Of a stretch of 64,000 bases of DNA, positions 26,974 through 44,652 are shown in pieces. The stretch is from Caulobacteraceae bacterium. GTDB taxonomy: Bacteria > Pseudomonadota > Alphaproteobacteria > Caulobacterales > Caulobacteraceae. A program made the translations under genes and the position numbers. Location of the stretch: NCBI GenBank assembly GCA_019748095.1, contig JAIEQA010000048.1, positions 1 to 64,000 on the forward strand, written 5' to 3'. The notes beneath the pieces were generated by a model. That model saw nothing but the letters and a program-made list of their open reading frames with translations. It did no database searches and had not been told where the DNA came from. The first letter of the stretch is position 1, and each line of letters begins with the position of its first letter.

Positions 26974-27225
26974 TCAGCCCTGCAGACGGCGGCGCAGGTC
27001 CAGCAGATGCAGGGGGAAGGACGCGGCGAGCGCCAGGGCGATCCATGGCCAGTCCGCGCCCACGAGGGCCGCGCGCGCCGCCAGCAGAATGCAGACGCCA
27101 GGGCCGAACACCAGCAGCAGCGTGTACGGGCTCATCCGGCGCGTCGCCCAAAGCCACCCGGCCTCCAGCGCCATGACGATCAGGATCAGATCGACGGCAT
27201 GGCCGCTGGTGAAGAAGCTGCTCAT
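26974..27225 (-). CDS. Small membrane protein downstream of bchP
   Basis: 83 residues (MSSFFTSGHAVDLILIVMAL) with three predicted hydrophobic segments and a basic end (LLDLRRRLQG). It begins 19 bp after the bchP stop, so it is likely the last gene of the bchG-pucC-bchP transcript. MSPYTLLLVFGPGVCILLA suggests an ordered membrane core. No named family is recognised; placement implies a link to photosynthetic membrane or pigment handling, but this is only inferred. Confidence 0.6.
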   Translation of the reverse strand: MSSFFTSGHAVDLILIVMALEAGWLWATRRMSPYTLLLVFGPGVCILLAARAALVGADWPWIALALAASFPLHLLDLRRRLQG

Positions 27226-27244
27226 GCCGCGCGTCTGATGCGGC

Positions 27245-28462
27245 TCACGCCGGGCGCAGGCCCAGCAGGTGCCCCATATCCTTGAAGAAGATCCGGGCGT
27301 GCGCGGCGGGTTTCGCCTTCACCAGTTCCTTGTTCATATAGGCCTGCCAGGTCAGTTCCTGGATGTCCGGATCATCGCACAGGCTGACGAAGCGCTCACG
27401 CCGCTTGTCGGAGCGGTACCAGAAATGCTGCATGATCCCGAGCACCATGAAGACCTGGCCATGGGCCTTCATGAAACGTTTCCGTGCGGTGGTCAGGGCC
27501 TTCGCCTTGCCGGTCGCGAGCGCCGCCTCGACCGCCTCGGCCGCCAGACGTCCGCCCTCCATGGCATAGTAGATTCCCTCGCCCGAGGCGGGGGCCACCA
27601 CGCCGGCGGCGTCGCCGGCCAGCACCACATCGCGGCCGTTGTCCCAGCGCTTCATCGGCTTCAGCGGGATGGGTGCCCCCTCTGTCCGGACCGTCTCGCA
27701 GTCGGCGAGGCCGCTCTTCGCGCGCAGGGCAGTGACGGCGGTGCGCAGGGAGAAGCCCTTCTGCATCGATCCCACGCCGATACTGGCGGTGTCGCCGTGC
27801 GGGAAGATCCAGGCGTAGAAGTCCGGCGACAGCTGGCCCTGGTACCAGACATCGCAGCGCTGGGCCTCGAAGTCGGCGGCACCGGCAGCGGGGGCCTTGA
27901 TGATTTCGTGATAGGCAAAGACATAGCGCTGCCGGTCCGCACCCTTCACCGTCTGGGCGGCGACATTGGACAGGGCACCGTCAGCCCCGATGATCATGCG
28001 CGCGCGGACCGAGATCGGTACCGAGTCCTTTGCGGCTCCTGCCGGGCGGTAGACCACGACCGCAGAACCGTCGGCCTCGCGCTCGATCCGCTCGAAGGTC
28101 CCGGTCCGGCGCTGGGCCCCGGCGGTCTCGGCGCGCGCGCGTAGCCATTCGTCAAAGCTCTCGCGATTGACCATGCCGACATAGCCGCCCTCGATCGGCA
28201 TGCGCACGCGGCGCTCGGACGGGGCAATCATCCGGGCCTCCGATGCCTTCGCGCAGATCAGGCTGTCGGGGATGTCGAAGTCGCGGATCAGCCGGGGGGG
28301 GATGGCCCCGCCGCAGGGCTTGATCCGGCCCTGACGGTCCAGCAGCAGCACGGTGCGCCCCTGTTCTGCCAGATGGCGCGCGGCGGTCGAGCCCGACGGC
28401 CCGCCCCCGACCACGACACAATCGAAGGTCTCGGCGATGATGCCGGGTTCAGGCCTGGACAT
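27245..28462 (-). CDS. bchP: Geranylgeranyl diphosphate/bacteriochlorophyll reductase
   Basis: 405 residues from ATG 28462. BchP reduces the geranylgeranyl tail of bacteriochlorophyll to phytyl in three NADPH-dependent steps. The FAD-binding start is FDCVVVGGGPSGSTAARHLA, with IKPCGGAIPPRLI and the second flavin segment VVLAGDAAGVVAPASGEGIY. The C-terminal region FMVLGIMQHFWYRSDKRRE is family-like. The ATG lies 14 bp inside the end of the upstream PucC-like gene. Confidence 0.95.
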   Translation of the reverse strand: MSRPEPGIIAETFDCVVVGGGPSGSTAARHLAEQGRTVLLLDRQGRIKPCGGAIPPRLIRDFDIPDSLICAKASEARMIAPSERRVRMPIEGGYVGMVNRESFDEWLRARAETAGAQRRTGTFERIEREADGSAVVVYRPAGAAKDSVPISVRARMIIGADGALSNVAAQTVKGADRQRYVFAYHEIIKAPAAGAADFEAQRCDVWYQGQLSPDFYAWIFPHGDTASIGVGSMQKGFSLRTAVTALRAKSGLADCETVRTEGAPIPLKPMKRWDNGRDVVLAGDAAGVVAPASGEGIYYAMEGGRLAAEAVEAALATGKAKALTTARKRFMKAHGQVFMVLGIMQHFWYRSDKRRERFVSLCDDPDIQELTWQAYMNKELVKAKPAAHARIFFKDMGHLLGLRPA

Positions 28463-29795
28463 GCTCGGCTCCTCGGACAGGGGTGAAGGCGGATGGGGTC
28501 GGGCGGGCGGCGCGGCCGATGCGGGTCGCAATGAGCGCGGCGGCGACAAACAGTGCTGCCTCGATGGCAAAAACGGTCAGGAAGGCAGTCGCGTCCTCGG
28601 CAAAGATCCGGCGGCCGATGTCGACACCGACGGCCCCGAAGAAGCCGCCGAGTGCGAAGGCTATGGCCTGGGCCGCGCCCCAGACGCCCATGCGGATGCC
28701 CTCGCGCCCCCCGGCCTCCTCCCCGTCGGGACCCGCACCGGCCAGGGCCATCATGGAGCCGATGGCCGCCACCGCGAACACACCGTTGAAGAAGCCGAGG
28801 CCGAAGACGGTCAGCGACAGTGGCCAGCCAGGCCCGACCGCGGCCGCGATGGCCAGCAGGGCGAGTGCAACGGCCGAGCCGATGCAGCCCAGTACGGTCC
28901 AGCCGCGCATCCAGCCCGCGCCTCGGCCACCGATCATGCCTCCGGCCGCACCGACGAGGATCATCCCCGTCAGGACACCGCTGTGCTGGACGCCCGACAT
29001 CTGGGTCGACTGGCCCGGCGTCATGCCGAATACCAGTCCAGCAAAGGGTTCGAGGATCAGGTCCTGGGCGCTGTAGGCCACCATGGAGACGAAGACGAAC
29101 ACGCCGAACAGGCGCGCCCGGGGATCGGCCAGGGTTTCTCTGAGCACGGCCTTGAAGGCAGGTCTTGGTTCGGCGGGGTCGGCGGCAGGAGCCGGCTCGC
29201 CCTCGACCCCGCGCACCGCGAGAAGAGTCACAAGGAAGGCGATCATCGCGATGCCACTGGCGATCAGGGCCAGACGCTGCATCGAGAACGGGTCCAGCAG
29301 GGCCCCGGCAACGCCTGCCGTGATGACGATGCCCACCACCATCATGATCCAGGTAATGGCCGCCGCCGCCGGGCGCCGGCTGGGCGTGACACGGGTGGCC
29401 AGCAGGGCCAGCAGCGAGGTGCCCGAGGCCCCGACGCCCGCCCCGATCATCGTGAAGGCAATCAGGGCCAGGACAACTCCGGCGACGGGCGCGGCCGCCA
29501 TGAGCGCCGTGGCATTGGCGGCCAGCAGCGCCCCCATGGCCAGCACCCCCATGCCGCCGATGATCCATGGCGTTCGGCGGCGCCCCATGTCAGAGCCATA
29601 GCCCCAGCGCGGCCGCGATAGCTGGACCGCATAGTGCCAGGCCACCAGCGCCGCCGGCAGGGCCACCGGCAGGGCCAACTCCACAGCCATGACCCGGTTC
29701 AGGGTCGAGGTGGTCAGGACGACGATAGCCCCCAGCGCGCTCTGAACCAGCCCCAGCCGGATGATACCCAGCCAGCCGAGAGGGGTCGGGGTCAT
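28449..29795 (-). CDS. PucC-family (BCD) transporter between bchG and bchP
   Basis: 448 residues and about twelve transmembrane helices of the major-facilitator type. The N-terminal LGLVQSALGAIVVLTTSTLN and RVMAVELALPVALPA, the loop GYGSDMGRRRTPWII, and DLILEPFAG place it in the PucC/LhaA family, the branch known as ORF428 or Bch2 next to bchG and bchP. Such proteins are proposed to move or hold bacteriochlorophyll during light-harvesting assembly. It starts on the bchG stop (ATGA). Confidence 0.9.
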   Translation of the reverse strand: MTPTPLGWLGIIRLGLVQSALGAIVVLTTSTLNRVMAVELALPVALPAALVAWHYAVQLSRPRWGYGSDMGRRRTPWIIGGMGVLAMGALLAANATALMAAAPVAGVVLALIAFTMIGAGVGASGTSLLALLATRVTPSRRPAAAAITWIMMVVGIVITAGVAGALLDPFSMQRLALIASGIAMIAFLVTLLAVRGVEGEPAPAADPAEPRPAFKAVLRETLADPRARLFGVFVFVSMVAYSAQDLILEPFAGLVFGMTPGQSTQMSGVQHSGVLTGMILVGAAGGMIGGRGAGWMRGWTVLGCIGSAVALALLAIAAAVGPGWPLSLTVFGLGFFNGVFAVAAIGSMMALAGAGPDGEEAGGREGIRMGVWGAAQAIAFALGGFFGAVGVDIGRRIFAEDATAFLTVFAIEAALFVAAALIATRIGRAARPTPSAFTPVRGAEHVQA

Positions 29796-30706
29796 GCGCC
29801 GGCTCCGGTCAGTCCGCGAACGGCAAAGGCCGAGACCAGCATGCCGATGACGTAAAGGGTCGTCCCCGTGGCGTTGTACCAGGGGGTCAGCTTTTTCGGA
29901 TCGCGCAGCAGCCGCGCCATCAACCCCAGCTGGACGACCAGCAGCACGACAATGGCCAATCCGTGCCACGGCCGGTCCCAACCCACCAGCAGCAGGGTCG
30001 CGACGATGACCTGCGGGGCCGCCATGACGGCGCAGGCGATGCGGGCGGCGGACTCGACGCCCAGCTCGGCCGGCAGGGATTTCAGCCCCATCCGGCGATC
30101 GCCCTCGACCGCCTTGAAATCGTTCAGCACCATAATGCCCCAGGCCCCGAAGCTGTAGAGGGCGGCCAGCAGCAGGACCGGCCCATGCGGCAGCGCCCCG
30201 GCCATCACGGCCGCGCCGGTGAACCAGGTCAGGCCTTCATAGGACAGGGCCACGGCGGCCGGCCCGGCCACGCCGTTTTTCTTCAGGCGTAGCGGCGGCG
30301 CGCTATAGGCCCAGGCGAGCGCCAGCCCAAGCAGGGTCGCCCCCAATACCCACGGCCCGGTCAGGGCGGCAACCGCCACCGACAGGGCGGTCCAGACCAC
30401 AGCGATATAGAGACCCCAGCGCCCGGGGATCCGGCCTGACGGGATCGGCCGGTTCGGCTCATTGATGGCGTCGACATGGCGGTCGAACCAGTCGTTGACG
30501 GCCTGGCTGGTGGCGCAGACCAGCGGTCCCGTCAGGGCAATCCCGGCGATCAGGAAAAGCCAGCGCCCCTCGAATGGCATGCCCGACGAGACCACGCCGC
30601 ACATGAAGGCCCACATGGGCGGAAACCAGGTGACCGGTTTGAACAGCTCCAGCACGGCGGCCGGAGACGGGGCGGAAAGCGGCGGAGCCTCGAGCGTCCT
30701 GTCCAT
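29792..30706 (-). CDS. bchG: Bacteriochlorophyll synthase
   Basis: 304 residues, a UbiA-type prenyltransferase with about eight transmembrane helices. BchG joins geranylgeranyl diphosphate to bacteriochlorophyllide a. The two Asp-rich motifs are NDWFDRHVDAINEPNRPIPS and later LNDFKAVEGDRRMGLKSLP. TWFPPMWAFMCGVVSSG at the N terminus is specific to chlorophyll synthases. It is the first gene of bchG-pucC-like-bchP and lies directly below PpsR operators. Confidence 0.96.
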   Translation of the reverse strand: MDRTLEAPPLSAPSPAAVLELFKPVTWFPPMWAFMCGVVSSGMPFEGRWLFLIAGIALTGPLVCATSQAVNDWFDRHVDAINEPNRPIPSGRIPGRWGLYIAVVWTALSVAVAALTGPWVLGATLLGLALAWAYSAPPLRLKKNGVAGPAAVALSYEGLTWFTGAAVMAGALPHGPVLLLAALYSFGAWGIMVLNDFKAVEGDRRMGLKSLPAELGVESAARIACAVMAAPQVIVATLLLVGWDRPWHGLAIVVLLVVQLGLMARLLRDPKKLTPWYNATGTTLYVIGMLVSAFAVRGLTGAGA

Positions 30707-30709
30707 CCC

Positions 30710-30753
30710 CTACCGTAGGTTTGGACACTCCGAACTGTCAACGCAGATTGACA
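30710..30753. promoter_or_regulatory. PpsR operator plus decayed second site at bchG
   Basis: tgtcaacgcagattgaca (30736-30753) is a full TGT-N12-ACA site, 30 bp upstream of the bchG ATG. Read on the minus strand, tgtccaaacctacggtag follows after exactly 8 bp (30710-30727). It keeps the first half-site but has lost the second. The 23-bp gap from the full site to the ppsR stop leaves bchG as the controlled gene. Confidence 0.83.
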
Positions 30754-30776
30754 CTTTCCGGCCGGATTTAGCGGCC

Positions 30777-32204
30777 TCAGTCGTCGAGATCGCCCAGGCC
30801 ATAGCGACGCAGCTTGGAGTACAGGCTCTGGCGGCTGAGCCCCAGAACGTCCGCCGCCGAGGCCCGGTTGTCCGAAGTCAGCGTCAGCGCCGCCTCGATG
30901 CAGAGTTTCTCGATCAGGTCCGTCGATTCGCGCACGATATCCTTCATCGGCACGCGCCCGATCAGGTGGGTCAGTTGTTCGACCGATTGCGATACCGCCC
31001 CGCCGAGGATTGGCGCGGGTGCCGCAAGGGCCATGCGCCGGGCGACATTACGGATGCTGAAACCGTAGGTCGGGCGATTGTCGTCGGGTACCACCACGGC
31101 CGTCACCTCGACATCGTCCTGTTGCCCCAGCCGGGTGCGGACGACGGTGGCGAAATTCCGCAGCGCCCCATGCTCCCGCAGCTGGGACAGCATGATCTTC
31201 ACGTCGATCTGGGGCCTGCCGAGGAACTGGTCCAGCGGCAGGTTCATCGCCTCCTCACGACTGGCCAGATCGGTCAGTTCGAGGAAGGCCGGGTTGGCCG
31301 TCAGGATCCGGAGGTCCGTATCCGTCACCACGAAAGCGTCGGAAATACGCGAAAGCACGGCGTTCAGGGCCGCGTTCGGATCGTCCAAAACCGCAATGGT
31401 CTCCGGCGTCAGGCGGACCAGAAGCGAGGACGAGCGGTCGTGCCGGAACATCGAGGCCGACAGGGAGGCTGAACCGCCGCCGGCGAGGCCGACGACCAGC
31501 GATCGGGTCGCTGAAGTCCCGGTCGCAGCCCCGAGGAGGTCACCGGCCCCGGTCTGGCTGGCCGGATCCAGCAGTGTGGTGAAGGGTTGGCCCAGCAGTT
31601 GCGCCTCTTCACGACCCGTGATCCGGGTCACAGCCGGGTTGGCCTCGCGGATCCGGCGGGTCGAGGCGTCAAGGATCAGCACGGCCTCGGACGCACTCTG
31701 GAACAGCAACCGATAGCGCGACTCGGCCTGACGCAGGCGCAGATAGTCGCGCTCGACCGATTGCTGAACCTGGATGAGGCGCTGTTGCAGAGCGGCGGAG
31801 GCCTGCAGATCGCGGCCGAGAACAATGACCCGCCCGTCCTCGCCGGCGCTGAGGGCGAAATAGCGTACGGCCACCTCGCCATCATCGCCGGGGTGGTTGA
31901 CCTCGCGCCAGCGCGAGGGTTTGCCGGCGAGGGCGTCGGCCAGCATCTCGGCGATCTTGTGCCGGCTCTCGCCAGTGACCGTGTCGATCCAGGCCTGGTC
32001 AAGCCAGTCGCCGATTCCGTTGGAGGCCAGATCCGAGCTGGAGACAGACCGGTCACGGACGATGCCGTCGCGATCAAGAATCAGGGCGATGTCGCTCGCG
32101 GCCGCGACGATTCCCGCCGCCACAGCGGTGTCAATTTCCCCCATGGCCACCTTGGGGCGGCGAAACGGTATGGTGACCGACAGGGAGGAATGGGTGGTCA
32201 TCAA
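30777..32204 (-). CDS. ppsR: Photosynthesis repressor PpsR/CrtJ
   Basis: 475 residues. PpsR represses photosystem genes under aerobic conditions by binding TGT-N12-ACA. The order is an N-terminal PAS domain (about 25-130), a Gln-rich linker helix (LQQRLIQVQQSVERDYLRLR), two further PAS domains (about 155-390), and a FIS-type helix-turn-helix at the C terminus (DNRASAADVLGLSRQSLYSK). Its only Cys is Cys435, in KLCIEAAL just before the helix-turn-helix. The second redox Cys described for the Rhodobacter protein is missing, so an intramolecular disulfide is not possible. Confidence 0.96.
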   Translation of the reverse strand: MMTTHSSLSVTIPFRRPKVAMGEIDTAVAAGIVAAASDIALILDRDGIVRDRSVSSSDLASNGIGDWLDQAWIDTVTGESRHKIAEMLADALAGKPSRWREVNHPGDDGEVAVRYFALSAGEDGRVIVLGRDLQASAALQQRLIQVQQSVERDYLRLRQAESRYRLLFQSASEAVLILDASTRRIREANPAVTRITGREEAQLLGQPFTTLLDPASQTGAGDLLGAATGTSATRSLVVGLAGGGSASLSASMFRHDRSSSLLVRLTPETIAVLDDPNAALNAVLSRISDAFVVTDTDLRILTANPAFLELTDLASREEAMNLPLDQFLGRPQIDVKIMLSQLREHGALRNFATVVRTRLGQQDDVEVTAVVVPDDNRPTYGFSIRNVARRMALAAPAPILGGAVSQSVEQLTHLIGRVPMKDIVRESTDLIEKLCIEAALTLTSDNRASAADVLGLSRQSLYSKLRRYGLGDLDD

Positions 32205-32232
32205 TTCGCATTATCGGTCCAGCACCGCTTGT

Positions 32233-33117
32233 TCAAGCGACGGCTTGGGGCGTGGAAACAAGGCGGGCGGCCATCTGGACGGCTTGACGGGCATCCGAGG
32301 CGGTCTCGTCGGCACCCACCTGGGCCACCCGACGGGGATCGTCACTGAACACCCGGCCGCCCACCATCACCCGGACCTGCTGATTCCGCGAGGCTTTCCG
32401 CAAACAGCCGATCAGATGCGGCAGGGGCTCAAGCCATTTCTCATTGGCCATGGAGAAACCGATCAGGTCGAAACTCTCTGTCTCGACCATATGGACCAGA
32501 TCCTCGGCCGTGGCGTCCGGCATACAGATCGTGCGCCAGCCTGACTGACGGAAGAACTCGACGACCATGATCAGGCCCAGCGAGTGCTGGTCGCCCGGCG
32601 TCAGGGCAAACAGTGCCGTACGACCGTCGCCCCCCCCGTTCTCGACGTGAACGCGATCGGCAAATTCGTAGATGATCTGCTGCAGCCGGCACAGGCCGAC
32701 GGTCACATCGGCGAAGGTGCACTGGTCATCCTCCCACATCTCGCCCAGCAGCTTTGCGGCCGGTGACAGCAGGTCGAAATAGATAGTCTCTACCGCGACG
32801 CCACGCCGCATGAAGAGATCGACGTGTTCCATCAGCTGGCCCAGGTCCTCGACAAACGACTGCCGGGCGAACCGTTCCAGTTCGGCGGGAGAGATGATGC
32901 CGGTGTTCATCGGGATCACTTCGCTGCGGTCTCCACCCTGATGGGCGGCCAGCAGACGGGGGATGATCTCCGCCTCGATCAGCTGGGCGAGAGCGATCGG
33001 GGACGGGTCCTGGATCAAGGGCCGGTCGGACCGCGTGAACCGCAGGACATTGTCCGGCTCAGCCGCGCCGGGAACGCCACGTTGTGAAGTGCCCTCGGCA
33101 CGATGAACATAGGCCAT
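32233..33117 (-). CDS. ppaA: B12-binding antirepressor PpaA/AerR
   Basis: 294 residues with a GGAGGAGGG ribosome site. The C-terminal half is a cobalamin-binding domain with the signature D-x-H-x-x-G seen as DQHSLG at about 174-179, then MVVEFFRQSGWRTICMPDAT and VMVGGRVFSDDPR. The preceding four-helix part has LLGEMWEDDQCTFADVTVG. In other purple bacteria this light-sensitive B12 protein binds CrtJ/PpsR and modifies repression. It lies 29 bp upstream of ppsR on the same strand, so the repressor and antirepressor are probably co-transcribed. Confidence 0.92.
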   Translation of the reverse strand: MAYVHRAEGTSQRGVPGAAEPDNVLRFTRSDRPLIQDPSPIALAQLIEAEIIPRLLAAHQGGDRSEVIPMNTGIISPAELERFARQSFVEDLGQLMEHVDLFMRRGVAVETIYFDLLSPAAKLLGEMWEDDQCTFADVTVGLCRLQQIIYEFADRVHVENGGGDGRTALFALTPGDQHSLGLIMVVEFFRQSGWRTICMPDATAEDLVHMVETESFDLIGFSMANEKWLEPLPHLIGCLRKASRNQQVRVMVGGRVFSDDPRRVAQVGADETASDARQAVQMAARLVSTPQAVA

Positions 33118-33628
33118 CGACCCTCCTCCCCGGAGCGTGATCTCTGGCGTCAGGCGTGATCCCCACCCACCCGGCGCTGCGTTTCCTCAAATCGAGACCG
33201 CCCGGGCTGGGAGAGCCCGCCGGTTCGTCTCGCGCTTTGGTCCGGCCCTCGGGTTTTACGCCCCGGTTCGGTTGTTGTCCGGCAATCCACGCACGCACGT
33301 CACTCAACTTACGGGGGGCATTTGGTCCACTGTTGAGCCGAGGAGTCAAGGCGAAGGAAACCACGAAAGTGTCAATCTGGATTTACGTCCAATCTATTTG
33401 ACACATGGCGCCGGACCGACCTAGGTTTCGATATCGCCTCTATTGGGGGGCGACCGGAGTCGGTCGATGTCATCGAGCGCGATCCACCAATCAGGCCTGG
33501 AAAACGAGCCCCGTCGCTCGCGCGGTTTTGGGCTGGGGGCCCTGTTCGACCGGCGGTTTACCGCCCTGATCGACGCCATCGCCCCCTGCCCCTGGACGGC
33601 CCATACAGGCGACCACAGCGTGGTGGCC
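33118..33628. other. Divergent control region between ppaA and bchF
   Basis: This 511-bp gap contains no convincing gene. It holds degenerate PpsR sites at 33370-33403, and a palindrome cgaccg-gagt-cggtcg at 33451-33466. The bchF frame is open back to 33443 with a possible ATG at 33467, so part of the right end could be translated. The left 250 bp carry no feature I can name apart from the ppaA ribosome site. Confidence 0.6.
33370..33403. promoter_or_regulatory. Overlapping degenerate PpsR sites, ppaA-bchF region
   Basis: tgtcaatctggatttacg (33370-33387) and cgtccaatctatttgaca (33386-33403) each keep one perfect half-site of TGT-N12-ACA, and share two bases in the middle. The outermost halves tgtcaa and ttgaca are perfect. 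The block is about 225 bp upstream of the chosen bchF start and 250 bp from ppaA, and could control either or both. Confidence 0.6.
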
Positions 33629-42383
<8,755 letters not shown>

Positions 42384-42390
<7 letters not shown>

Positions 42391-43856
42391 ACGAACTGCT
42401 TCTGCAAAGGGTGGCCGAGAGAGCGGCCAGAGGCGATGCCCGGGCGCAATGGGCGCGCCTGATCACCGCCTGTCTGCCCTTTGCCGATGCGGCCACGACT
42501 GAACTTCCCCTGCGTCGGCTGCTGCGGCTGTCGCTGTTCCAGGTCTCGGTGGGCATGACCACCGTCCTGCTGACCGGTACGCTGAACCGCGTCCTGATCG
42601 TTGAGCTGAATGTCCCCGCCGTTCTGGTGGCGGCCATGGTGGCTATCCCGTTCCTGTTCGCGCCGCTGCGGGCCCTGATCGGCCACCGCTCGGACACCCA
42701 CCGCTCCCACCTCGGCTGGCGGCGCGGGCCCTATATCTGGTTCGGCAGTCTGCTGCAGTTCGGCGGCCTCGCCATCATGCCCTTCGCGCTGCTGATCAGC
42801 GGCGGACACGGCACCGGGGCCGAGTGGATCGGCCATCTGGCCGCCGTTGTCGCCTTCCTTCTGGTCGGGGCGGGCGTGCACACGACCCAGACGGCCGGTC
42901 TGGCCCTCGCCAACGACCTCGCCCCCGAGCATGCGCGCCCCCGGGTCGTCGCCCTGCTCTATGTCATGCTGCTGGTCGGGATGCTGATCTCTGGCGTCCT
43001 GATGGGCCTGATCCTGTCCGATTTCGCCGAGGTCAAACTGGTCGGCGTCGTTCAGGGCGCGGCCGTCCTCGCCATCCTGCTGAACATGACCGCCCTGTGG
43101 AAACAGGAGGCCCAGGACCTCGCCCTGACGGCGAAGGACAGACCCCGCATCGCGTTTCAGGCCGCATGGGCCGAGTTTTCCGCCGGTGGTCGCGCCAGCC
43201 GCCTGCTGGTCGCCGTCGGCCTGGGGGCTGCGGCCTTCTCGATGCAGGACGTGCTGCTGGAGCCCTATGGCGGCCAGATCCTGAACCTGTCGGTCGGCCA
43301 GACCACCGCTCTGACCGCCTTGTGGTCGGCGGGCACCCTGGCCGGCCTCGCCTTCGCCGCACGCCAGTTGGCCCGGGGTGGGGAGCCGCACCGTCTGGCC
43401 GGACACGGTCTGGTGTGGGGCATCCTCGCCTTCGTCGCCGTGATCTGTGGCGGTGTCTTCACACTCACTCCCGTGTTCTGCGCCGGTGTGATCCTGATCG
43501 GTCTGGGCGGCGGCATATTCTCGGTCGGCACCCTGACCTCGGCCATGGCCCTCGCCCGCGACGGCAAATCCGGCATCGCGCTGGGCGCGTGGGGTGCGGT
43601 TCAGGCCACAGCCGTCGGTCTGGCGATTTTCGTCGGAGGCGGTCTGCGTGATCTCGTGTCCCACCTGTCCGAGTCCGGTCTGCTGGGCACCGCCATGACC
43701 TCGCCCGCAACCGCCTATGTCGTCGTCTACCACCTCGAGATCGGCCTGTTGTTCGCCGCCCTCGTCGCCATCGGGCCCCTCGCCCGATACGCGCCCGCTG
43801 CTGCTCGTCCGTCCCCTGAAGCCCCGAAATTCGGCCTCGCCGATCTTCCCGCCTGA
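42384..43856 (+). CDS. lhaA: LH1 assembly protein LhaA (PucC family)
   Basis: 490 residues from GTG 42384, preceded by TGGAG. About twelve transmembrane helices. The N-terminal RLSLFQVSVGMTTVLLTGTL and RVLIVELNVPAVLVAAMVAI, the loop HRSHLGWRRGPYIWFG and MQDVLLEPYGG mark the LhaA/PucC family. LhaA aids LH1 assembly around the reaction centre, and its place between bchM and puhA is the usual one. It is the second PucC-like gene of the window. Confidence 0.93.
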
Positions 43857-43881
43857 CCCCCGTCCAGAAGGAACCCCTGAC

Positions 43882-44652
43882 ATGGACAGTCCCTACCTTT
43901 TCGGCAATTTTGATGCGGCAGAGTTCTGCCTCATTGCCTTCTTTGTGTTCTTCGCCGGACTCGTCTTCTATTTGCGCCGGGAAGACCGGCGGGAAGGCTA
44001 TCCGCTGGAGGACGACGTCTCCGGCCGGCTGGAACCGCTGGGTGGTCTATTTTTCACCGCCAAGCCCAAGACCTTCCTGCTACCGCACGGTCACGGCACG
44101 CGCACCCTGCCCGACTTCAAGCGGGACACCCGCCCGATCGCCGCGCGCCGCAGCGCTCCGATGGACGGCGCGCCGATCGAGCCCACCGGTAATCCGCTGA
44201 TCGACGGCGTTGGACCCGGCGCGTGGAACGTCCGGCCCAACCATCCCGACCTGACTCTTGAGGGGCTTCCGCGCATCGTGCCGATCCGTGTCGCTACCGA
44301 CTTTCACGTCAGCCCGGAGGATACAGACCCGCGCGGCCTGCCCGTTCTGGGTGTCGATGGTCTCAAGGCCGGTGCCGTCAGCGACCTCTGGGTCGACCGC
44401 TCCGAGGCCCTGATCCGCTACATCGAGGTCGCCGTCGACGGCTCCGGCCGCAAGGTCCTGCTGCCCATGACCATGGCTGTGGTGGGACGGCGCGGGGTCA
44501 AGGTGCGCGCCATCACCGCCGCCCAGTTCGCCGATGTCCCGCGGACCGCCAGTCCCGACCAGGTCACCCTGCTCGAAGAGGAAAAAGTGGTCGGCTACTA
44601 CGGCGGTGGCCACCTGTATGCGACCCCCGATCGTCAGGAGCCCTGGCTGTGA
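43882..44652 (+). CDS. puhA: Photosynthetic reaction centre H subunit
   Basis: 256 residues. One N-terminal transmembrane helix (about 12-31) follows MDSPYLFGNFDAAEFCL; the rest is a cytoplasmic PRC-barrel domain. YLRREDRREGYPLEDD, KTFLLPHGHGT, GNPLIDGVGPGAWNVRP and VDRSEALIRYIEV are typical. PuhA caps the L/M dimer and assists proton delivery to the secondary quinone. An AGAAGGAA ribosome site precedes the ATG; its last codons overlap puhB. Confidence 0.97.
   Translation: MDSPYLFGNFDAAEFCLIAFFVFFAGLVFYLRREDRREGYPLEDDVSGRLEPLGGLFFTAKPKTFLLPHGHGTRTLPDFKRDTRPIAARRSAPMDGAPIEPTGNPLIDGVGPGAWNVRPNHPDLTLEGLPRIVPIRVATDFHVSPEDTDPRGLPVLGVDGLKAGAVSDLWVDRSEALIRYIEVAVDGSGRKVLLPMTMAVVGRRGVKVRAITAAQFADVPRTASPDQVTLLEEEKVVGYYGGGHLYATPDRQEPWL

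Noticed and set aside
33467-33628. N-terminal extension of bchF from ATG 33467
   Set aside because: The added 54 residues have no family resemblance and BchF proteins normally start close to the LYTPDER segment; kept only as an alternative start.
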